A stretch of 64,000 bases of DNA. Origin: Hyphobacterium sp. CCMP332. Lineage in GTDB: Bacteria > Bacteroidota > Bacteroidia > Cytophagales > CCMP332. Below the pieces are notes generated by a model. It ran no database searches. It saw nothing but the letters and a program-made list of their open reading frames with translations, and was not told the DNA's origin. Both the position numbers and the translations under genes were made by a program. Below, in pieces: positions 58,982-64,000 of this stretch (its first letter is position 1; each line of letters opens with the position of its first letter). The stretch is from contig CP058647.1 of assembly GCA_014323545.1 (NCBI GenBank), positions 626,001-690,000 of the forward strand, in the 5' to 3' direction.

Positions 58982-59608
58982 TTAATTAATATTTTCAGCT
59001 ATCGCCTTAAGACCTGATTCTGTAAAAATCAATGAATTACAATTCATCAAGGTATAAGTAGTCACCTCAGATGCGGGGATTACTTTTGTATTAGGAATAT
59101 TTCTTGATGATTTGTAAAGATTTGAATCACTCTTCTCAGTAATTATCAGTGACTTAGAATCTGATTTACCAAGATTATTAAGGATAGTAATAAAATCCTT
59201 GGTTTTTGGTTGCTTGAGAGTAAAGTCTTCGAGGATTGTAATACCCTTATCTTTTGCTTTTTGGCTCAATACAGACTTTCTCGCTAAAATTCTTTCTTTT
59301 TTATTAAGCTTAAAACCATAGTTCCTTGGCCTTGGACCGAATACAGTACCCCCACCTTTAAGAATTGGTGATTTGATGCTACCCTGGCGAGCCGTACCTG
59401 TACCTTTTTGACGTTTTAGTTTTCTAGTTGATCCGGTAATTTCAGCTCTTTCTTTCGATTTTGCCGTTCCTTGTCTCTGGTTATTCAGATAATTTTTAAC
59501 GGCAAGATAGACTACATGCTCATTTGGCTCAATCTGAAATACTTCCTTAGCCAGTTCTGCCTGTTTACCTGTTTCTTTACCTTCGATATTGTAGATTGGT
59601 AATTTCAT
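58982..59608 (-). CDS. rplD: Ribosomal protein L4
   Basis: A 208-residue protein with a long loop into the exit tunnel. KLPIYNIEGKETGKQAELAK opens it; STRKLKRQKGTGTARQGSIK near residue 63 and GGGTVFGPRPRNYGFKLNKK near 86 form the tunnel loop. The frame extends four codons upstream to 59620, but ATG 59608, 1 nt after the rplC stop, gives the usual start. Confidence 0.97.
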   Translation of the reverse strand: MKLPIYNIEGKETGKQAELAKEVFQIEPNEHVVYLAVKNYLNNQRQGTAKSKERAEITGSTRKLKRQKGTGTARQGSIKSPILKGGGTVFGPRPRNYGFKLNKKERILARKSVLSQKAKDKGITILEDFTLKQPKTKDFITILNNLGKSDSKSLIITEKSDSNLYKSSRNIPNTKVIPASEVTTYTLMNCNSLIFTESGLKAIAENIN

Positions 59609-59609
59609 C

Positions 59610-60224
59610 TTATTTCTCAATAATTACGAATGAATTATTTGCCCCCGGAATTGATCCACTGAGGACCATCAAATTTTTCTCGGGCATTATTTTTAATACT
59701 CTTAGGTTTTGAATTTTTGTTCTGTCATTACCCATTCGACCAGCCATTCTAAGACCTTTAAAAACTCTGGCCGGATAAGAAGCTCCACCAATTGAACCAG
59801 GTGCCCTCATTCTGTTGTGTTGACCGTGGGTAGATTGTCCTACACCGCCAAAACCATGTCTTTTAACTACGCCTTGAAATCCCTTTCCCTTGGAAATACC
59901 AACAACATCAACAAATTCTCCTTCTTCAAAGACCTTATCAGGGGTCACTTCATCACCTAAATTCCATTCATTCTCTGGTAAAAATTCTGCTAGCTTACTT
60001 TTAGGTGTAGTCTTGGCTTTTTTGAAATGCCCAAGTAGTGCATTGGGTGTATTTTTTTCTTTGCGCTCACCAAAAGCAAGTTGTATAGCTTCATAGCCAT
60101 CCTTCTCTTTGGTTCGCACCTGAGTGACCACGCAAGGACCGGCCTCTATTATCGTACAAGCAACGTTTTTACCGTCTTCGAACATGCTTGTCATCCCTAT
60201 TTTTTTCCCAATTATTCCTGACAT
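59610..60224 (-). CDS. rplC: Ribosomal protein L3
   Basis: A 204-residue large-subunit assembly initiator. [20 protein letters not shown] at residues 3-22, [20 protein letters not shown] near 120 and [20 protein letters not shown] near 142 are typical, the last two reaching toward the peptidyl-transferase centre. It is the first gene after a new promoter (60274-60304) and heads the long operon down to rplQ. Confidence 0.98.
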   Translation of the reverse strand: MSGIIGKKIGMTSMFEDGKNVACTIIEAGPCVVTQVRTKEKDGYEAIQLAFGERKEKNTPNALLGHFKKAKTTPKSKLAEFLPENEWNLGDEVTPDKVFEEGEFVDVVGISKGKGFQGVVKRHGFGGVGQSTHGQHNRMRAPGSIGGASYPARVFKGLRMAGRMGNDRTKIQNLRVLKIMPEKNLMVLSGSIPGANNSFVIIEK

Positions 60225-60253
60225 TATCTTTATTCTTTTAACTAGCCCATTGG

Positions 60254-60268
60254 CTTTTTCGCAAAAAG
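60254..60268 (-). promoter_or_regulatory. Leader hairpin of the rplC transcript
   Basis: On the minus strand CTTTTT (60268-60263) pairs with AAAAAG (60259-60254) around GCG. It lies just after the CAGTCC that follows the promoter, so it would be at the extreme 5' end of the mRNA. Confidence 0.5.
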
Positions 60269-60273
60269 GACTG

Positions 60274-60304
60274 CAAAGTTAGCGTTTTTAATAATATTTC
60301 AAAA
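60274..60304 (-). promoter_or_regulatory. Bacteroidota-type promoter for rplC operon
   Basis: On the minus strand TTTTG (60304-60300) is followed after 18 nt by TAACTTTG (60281-60274), an exact TAnnTTTG match. The bases directly after it are CAGTCC. It stands between the str-operon terminator and rplC, so it should start the S10/spc transcript. Confidence 0.72.
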
Positions 60305-60312
60305 GGCATCAT

Positions 60313-60347
60313 AAAAAAAAGAGAGACCGATTCGCAACCGACCTCTC
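60313..60347 (-). terminator. Rho-independent terminator after rpsJ
   Basis: On the minus strand a 12-pair stem (60347-60336 with 60332-60321, three-base loop) is followed by eight Ts (60320-60313). Three of the pairs are G-U wobbles that exist only on this strand, which fixes the direction. It lies 22 nt past the rpsJ stop. Confidence 0.85.
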
Positions 60348-60368
60348 CTTTTTGAAAATGCAATGATT

Positions 60369-60674
60369 TTATACTTTTATTTCAACCTCAACTCCACTTG
60401 GAAGCTCAAGTTTCATTAGTGCATCCACAGTTTTAGTACTAGTTGAATAAATATCAACAAGTCTTTTATATGTGCAAAGCTGAAATTGCTCTCTTGACTC
60501 CTTGTTTACATGAGGCGATCTCAAAACAGTAAAAATCTCCTTTACAGTTGGCAAAGGAATCGGGCCACTAACTACGGCTCCGGTAGACTTTACCGCTCTT
60601 ACAATCTTCTCCGAAGATTTATCGACCAAATTGTGATCGTATGATTTGAGCTTAATTCTGATTTTCTGATTCAT
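60369..60674 (-). CDS. rpsJ: Ribosomal protein S10
   Basis: A 101-residue small-subunit head protein, also known as NusE in antitermination. [20 protein letters not shown] at residues 2-21, [20 protein letters not shown] near 32 and [20 protein letters not shown] near 57 are typical. The frame opens at a TTG 39 nt upstream inside fusA, but ATG 60674, 10 nt after the fusA stop, matches the family start. Here rpsJ ends the str transcript instead of heading the S10 operon. Confidence 0.97.
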   Translation of the reverse strand: MNQKIRIKLKSYDHNLVDKSSEKIVRAVKSTGAVVSGPIPLPTVKEIFTVLRSPHVNKESREQFQLCTYKRLVDIYSTSTKTVDALMKLELPSGVEVEIKV

Positions 60675-60684
60675 GTTTATAAAT

Positions 60685-62817
60685 TTAAGCGAGAGCTCCT
60701 TTTTCGGATGCAATTACTTCTTCTGCAATATTTTGTGGTACGAAATCATAATGTGAGAATGTAAGAGATGCAGATGCTCGACCTGAAGTAAGCGTTCTTA
60801 AATCTGTTACATAACCAAATAATTCACTAAGAGGAACATCTCCTTTTATTATTTGAGCACCACCTTTTGAATCCATGCCTTTCATAATACCCCTTCTCTT
60901 ATTCAGGTCTCCGGTTACAGATCCTGTAAACTCATCTGGGGTAACAACTTCTACAGCCATGATTGGCTCCATTAATCTCGGGCCACAATTTTTTGCTGCT
61001 GCTTTAAAACCAAGTTTTGCTGCAACTTCAAATGACAATGCATCTGAATCCACATCGTGGAAAGAACCGTGGTATAATCTCACTTTCAAAGAATCAATTG
61101 GATATCCTGCAAGAATACCATTCTTCATTGCTTCTTTAAAACCTTTTTCTACTGATGGAATAAATTCTCTAGGAATAGCACCACCTACAATTTCGTTGAC
61201 AAATTGCAAACCTTCTTTCTTTTCGTCATCCGCTGGACCAACTTCAAATACGATATCTGCAAATTTACCTCTACCACCTGTTTGCTTCTTGTAAACTTCT
61301 TTATGTTCTGTACTCGAAGTCAATGCCTCTTTATAAGCAACTTGTGGAGCACCCTGATTGATTTCAACTTTAAATTCGCGCTTCAATCGGTCGATGATAA
61401 TTTCAAGGTGAAGTTCACCCATACCTTTAAGTACGGTTTGCCCCGTTTCGTGATTGGTCTCAACTACAAGTGTAGGATCTTCTTCAACAAGTTTTGAAAT
61501 TGCTACACCGAGTTTGTCTACATCTGCCTGTTTTTTAGGTTCGATAGCATAACCAATTACCGGCTCCGGGAATGACATTTCTTCGAGAATGATTTTCTTT
61601 TTCTCGTCACTTAAAGTATCACCGGTTTTAATGTCCTTAAATCCAACGGCTGCACAAATATCTCCCGCTTCTACAAAATCAATCGGATTTTGCTTGTTGG
61701 AGTGCATTTGCATTAGCCTTGAAATTCTTTCTTTCTTTTGAGTCCTATTATTGAAAACGTATGAGCCTGCATCCAGTCTTCCTGAATAAACTCTCATAAA
61801 GCAGAGTCTACCTACGAAAGGGTCAGTCATAATTTTAAAGGCCAAAGCAGAGAATGGTTCGCTAGCTTCTGGTTTTCTTTTTTCTTCCTGCTCTGTATCC
61901 GGATTTGTTCCTGTTACAGGAGGTAATTCCATAGGAGAAGGCAAATAAGAAATAACAGCATCCAATAAAGCCTGAACTCCTTTGTTTTTAAATGCCGATC
62001 CGCAAAGAACCGGAGAAAAAGACATGTCAATTACTGCTTTTCTCACAGCTGCCATAACTTCTTCAGCTGTTATAGAATCGGGATCTTCATCAAATTTCAT
62101 GAAGAGTTCCTCATCGTAAAGCGCCACGTTTTCAATTAATTCAGTTCTCCATTGAAGAACATCTTCTTTTAAGTCTTCAGGTATGTCAACTACTTTATAG
62201 GTCATTCCAAGATCTTCATCATTCCAGATGACGGCCTTGTTTAATACCAGGTCAACAACTCCTTTAAACGAATCTTCTGCTCCTATTGGAACCTGAAGAG
62301 GAACCGGGTTTGCACCTAATTTCTCTTTAATTTCTTTAACAACATTGAAAAAATCAGCCCCTACTCTATCCATTTTGTTAACAAAACAGATTCTTGGAAC
62401 ACGATATTTATCGGCCTGACGCCAGACTGTCTCAGATTGTGGTTCAACTCCGGATACTGCACAGAATAGTGCGACAGCACCATCAAGCACACGCAAAGAA
62501 CGCTCTACTTCAACTGTAAAGTCAACGTGGCCGGGAGTGTCAATAATATTTACTTTATAGTCCTCAGTCTCAGCCGTAGCTTGTCCCTGTTGTGTCGGGT
62601 ATTTCCAGAATGTAGTTGTGGCAGCACTGGTAATCGTAATTCCTCTTTCCTGCTCCTGCTCCATCCAGTCCATGGTAGCGGCACCATCATGCACTTCACC
62701 AATTTTATGAGTTAGTCCGGTATAATACAGTACTCTTTCTGTTGTGGTTGTTTTTCCGGCATCAATGTGTGCCATGATACCGATATTTCTCGTATGTTTT
62801 AAATCGACTTTAGCCAT
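60685..62817 (-). CDS. fusA: Elongation factor G
   Basis: A 710-residue translocase GTPase. The G domain has [19 protein letters not shown] near residue 16 (P loop), [11 protein letters not shown] near 59, [20 protein letters not shown] near 92 and [10 protein letters not shown] near 146. Domain II has [18 protein letters not shown] near 343, and [16 protein letters not shown] near 462 lies in domain III. The later [20 protein letters not shown] near 582 belongs to domain IV. Length, context and intact motifs favour a functional housekeeping EF-G. It lies 6 nt after rpsG. Confidence 0.98.
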   Translation of the reverse strand: MAKVDLKHTRNIGIMAHIDAGKTTTTERVLYYTGLTHKIGEVHDGAATMDWMEQEQERGITITSAATTTFWKYPTQQGQATAETEDYKVNIIDTPGHVDFTVEVERSLRVLDGAVALFCAVSGVEPQSETVWRQADKYRVPRICFVNKMDRVGADFFNVVKEIKEKLGANPVPLQVPIGAEDSFKGVVDLVLNKAVIWNDEDLGMTYKVVDIPEDLKEDVLQWRTELIENVALYDEELFMKFDEDPDSITAEEVMAAVRKAVIDMSFSPVLCGSAFKNKGVQALLDAVISYLPSPMELPPVTGTNPDTEQEEKRKPEASEPFSALAFKIMTDPFVGRLCFMRVYSGRLDAGSYVFNNRTQKKERISRLMQMHSNKQNPIDFVEAGDICAAVGFKDIKTGDTLSDEKKKIILEEMSFPEPVIGYAIEPKKQADVDKLGVAISKLVEEDPTLVVETNHETGQTVLKGMGELHLEIIIDRLKREFKVEINQGAPQVAYKEALTSSTEHKEVYKKQTGGRGKFADIVFEVGPADDEKKEGLQFVNEIVGGAIPREFIPSVEKGFKEAMKNGILAGYPIDSLKVRLYHGSFHDVDSDALSFEVAAKLGFKAAAKNCGPRLMEPIMAVEVVTPDEFTGSVTGDLNKRRGIMKGMDSKGGAQIIKGDVPLSELFGYVTDLRTLTSGRASASLTFSHYDFVPQNIAEEVIASEKGALA

Positions 62818-62823
62818 TATTAA

Positions 62824-63291
62824 TTAGAATCTAAAATGAGAAAATGCTTTGTTTGCTTCAGCCATACGATGTGTATCATCTTTTTTCTTCACCGCAGAAC
62901 CTTCGCCTTTTGAAGCAGCAATAATTTCACCTGCAAGTCTTTCGGTCATTGTTTTTTCATTCCGGGCTCTTGCAAATTTTATCATCCACTTCATCCCTAA
63001 TGCTACTTTTCTTGAAGGTCGAACCTCGATAGGCACCTGGAATGTGGCCCCTCCTACTCTTCGGCTTTTCACTTCAACTGAAGGCATGATATTATTCAAT
63101 GCTTTTTTCCAGGTTTCCAATCCGTTCTCACCTGTTCTTTCTTCAATTAGTTCACAAGCGTCATAGAAAATTGCATATGAAACATTTTTCTTGCCTCCCA
63201 ACATCAAGTTGTTTACAAATTGAGTGACCAATTCATCTTTGAATTTAGGATCCGGAAGGAGTGGTCTTGCTTTTGGTTTTAATTTTCTCAT
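62824..63291 (-). CDS. rpsG: Ribosomal protein S7
   Basis: A 155-residue initiator of 16S 3'-domain assembly. [20 protein letters not shown] near residue 21, [20 protein letters not shown] near 74 and [20 protein letters not shown] at the C terminus are typical. It starts 13 nt after rpsL. In E. coli S7 autoregulates the str operon; no such leader was identified here. Confidence 0.98.
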   Translation of the reverse strand: MRKLKPKARPLLPDPKFKDELVTQFVNNLMLGGKKNVSYAIFYDACELIEERTGENGLETWKKALNNIMPSVEVKSRRVGGATFQVPIEVRPSRKVALGMKWMIKFARARNEKTMTERLAGEIIAASKGEGSAVKKKDDTHRMAEANKAFSHFRF

Positions 63292-63304
63292 TTCCCTTTA
63301 GAAA

Positions 63305-63679
63305 TTATTTTTTGGGTCGTTTTGCGCCGTATTTTGATCTTCTCTGAAGCCTACCGTTTACACCCGCTGTATCCAATGCACCACGGATAATGTGATATCT
63401 CACACCCGGAAGATCCTTAACTCTTCCACCTCTGATTAAGACAATAGAGTGTTCCTGAAGATTGTGTCCTTCACCAGGGATATAAGCATTCACTTCTTTA
63501 CCGTTTGTCAACCTCACCCTTGCTACTTTTCTCATTGCAGAGTTAGGCTTCTTAGGTGTAGTTGTATATACTCTGGTACATACCCCTCTTCTTTGAGGAC
63601 ATGAATCCAAAGCCGGAGACTTAGATTTTGAAATCAAAGTCTTTCTTCCTTTTCTTACAAGTTGCTGAATTGTAGGCAT
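63305..63679 (-). CDS. rpsL: Ribosomal protein S12
   Basis: A 124-residue decoding-centre protein. [40 protein letters not shown] near residue 27 with the lysine whose substitution gives streptomycin resistance, and [20 protein letters not shown] near 92 are standard. The TPKKPNS region is wild type in appearance. The gene heads the str operon behind a consensus promoter. Confidence 0.98.
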   Translation of the reverse strand: MPTIQQLVRKGRKTLISKSKSPALDSCPQRRGVCTRVYTTTPKKPNSAMRKVARVRLTNGKEVNAYIPGEGHNLQEHSIVLIRGGRVKDLPGVRYHIIRGALDTAGVNGRLQRRSKYGAKRPKK

Positions 63680-63699
63680 TTATAATAATATTTTTGTTT

Positions 63700-63719
63700 C
63701 AGCCAAAATTTTTGGACTG
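63700..63719 (-). promoter_or_regulatory. Leader hairpin of the rpsL transcript
   Basis: On the minus strand CAG-T-CCAAAA pairs with TTTTGG-CTG around a single A or AA, with the first T of the left arm bulged. It starts at the base after the promoter's TTTG, so it would be the 5' end of the str mRNA, about 20 nt before the rpsL ATG. Confidence 0.55.
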
Positions 63720-63750
63720 CAAAACTATTTAAAAACTTAATATTTACCAA
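63720..63750 (-). promoter_or_regulatory. Bacteroidota-type promoter for rpsL (str operon)
   Basis: On the minus strand TTG (63750-63748) is followed after 20 nt by TAGTTTTG (63727-63720), an exact TAnnTTTG match. It lies in the 95 bp gap between the DUF3467 gene and rpsL and is followed directly by the leader hairpin. Confidence 0.72.
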
Positions 63751-63774
63751 TCGATTTTAGAATTAATATTGAGA

Positions 63775-64000
63775 TCAGGCCTCACCAACTGGTCCACCAA
63801 AATTCATTGGAATCTTCATTTCACCGTCAGCCTGCTTGATCTCTCCAAAATTTTCTTCGTATTTGCGAATATTATCATTTAAAGCACGCATTAATCTTTT
63901 GGCGTGTTCGGGTGTGATTACGATTCTAGATTTAACCTTGGCTTTCGGTGTACCCGGCATCATTTTAATAAAATCAATCACAAATTCGCTCGAAGAATGA
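63775..64000 (-). CDS. DUF3467 domain protein, C-terminal part
   Basis: The gene begins beyond the right edge of the window. Its last 74 codons read HSSSEFVIDFIKMMPGTPKA and then KVKSRIVITPEHAKRLMRAL, followed by NIRKYEENFGEI and a short tail ending GGPVGEA. This matches the conserved core of DUF3467, a small protein family of unknown function frequent in Bacteroidota. The in-frame GTG at 63981 is unlikely as a start because the family signature continues upstream of it. It is in line with the str operon but separated by a promoter. Confidence 0.78.
   Translation of the reverse strand, partial: HSSSEFVIDFIKMMPGTPKAKVKSRIVITPEHAKRLMRALNDNIRKYEENFGEIKQADGEMKIPMNFGGPVGEA

Noticed and set aside
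60675-60713. A 13-residue extension of S10 starting at TTG inside fusA
   Set aside because: It overlaps fusA and does not match S10; ATG 60674 fits.
60375-63679. Possible tRNA or other RNA gene in the gaps of the str region
   Set aside because: The gaps hold only a terminator, promoters and hairpins; no cloverleaf could be drawn.

Overview
The window looks like chromosomal DNA from an AT-rich member of the Bacteroidota, perhaps a marine Cytophagales-type organism; the order is a guess. The evidence is indirect: promoters of the Bacteroidota type (TTTG, about 19 nt, TAnnTTTG) can be read before clpP, rpsL and rplC; start codons follow A-rich leaders without Shine-Dalgarno sequences; and several encoded families (DUF3467, long YfhO protein, CHASE2/FecR pair, TTG-started short Ppx/GppA proteins) are common in that phylum. 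No phage, insertion sequence, CRISPR array, tRNA or rRNA gene was found.

Region 1 (1-9.5 kb) is housekeeping: the 5' end of metH behind a clear SAM-I (S-box) riboswitch, a convergent ppx/ppk pair for polyphosphate turnover, gyrB, a LysE-type exporter, a FabH-type ketoacyl-ACP synthase, a MATE exporter and clpP.

Region 2 (9.5-30 kb) is a surface or exopolysaccharide locus in mixed orientation. It encodes two sulfotransferases, three NodB-fold deacetylase-like proteins, two sugar aminotransferases (one LegC/PglE-like next to a PglD/NeuD-like acyltransferase, one WbpE-like next to a WbpI/WecB-like epimerase), an LpxD-like acyltransferase, an asparagine-synthase-like amidotransferase, two GT4-type glycosyltransferases, a Wzx-type flippase, a YfhO protein and a heparinase II/III-type lyase. 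Together they suggest a sulfated, amino-sugar and probably uronate-containing polymer. The initiating transferase, polymerase, export proteins and several sugar-nucleotide enzymes are not in the window.

Region 3 (30-46.6 kb) is central metabolism and cell functions: pfkA, a CHASE2/FecR-like membrane and periplasm pair, meaB, cinA, a 2-oxo-acid dehydrogenase E2, aroA, a small membrane ORF, a signal-less BtuF-like protein, an M42 peptidase, propionyl-CoA carboxylase beta, a second Ppx/GppA protein, an Ldh-type oxidoreductase, a DivIC/FtsB-like protein, enolase and carA. metH, meaB, the carboxylase and the BtuF-like protein share a link to cobalamin or propionate metabolism.

Region 4 (46.6-64 kb, all minus strand) is the ribosomal superoperon: a DUF3467 gene, then rpsL-rpsG-fusA-rpsJ ending in a terminator, then a new promoter and rplC through rplQ with secY, infA, rpmJ and rpoA. 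Three ribosomal transcription starts share a TTTGCAG(T/C)CC motif that runs straight into a hairpin, and L17 carries an unusually long charged tail.
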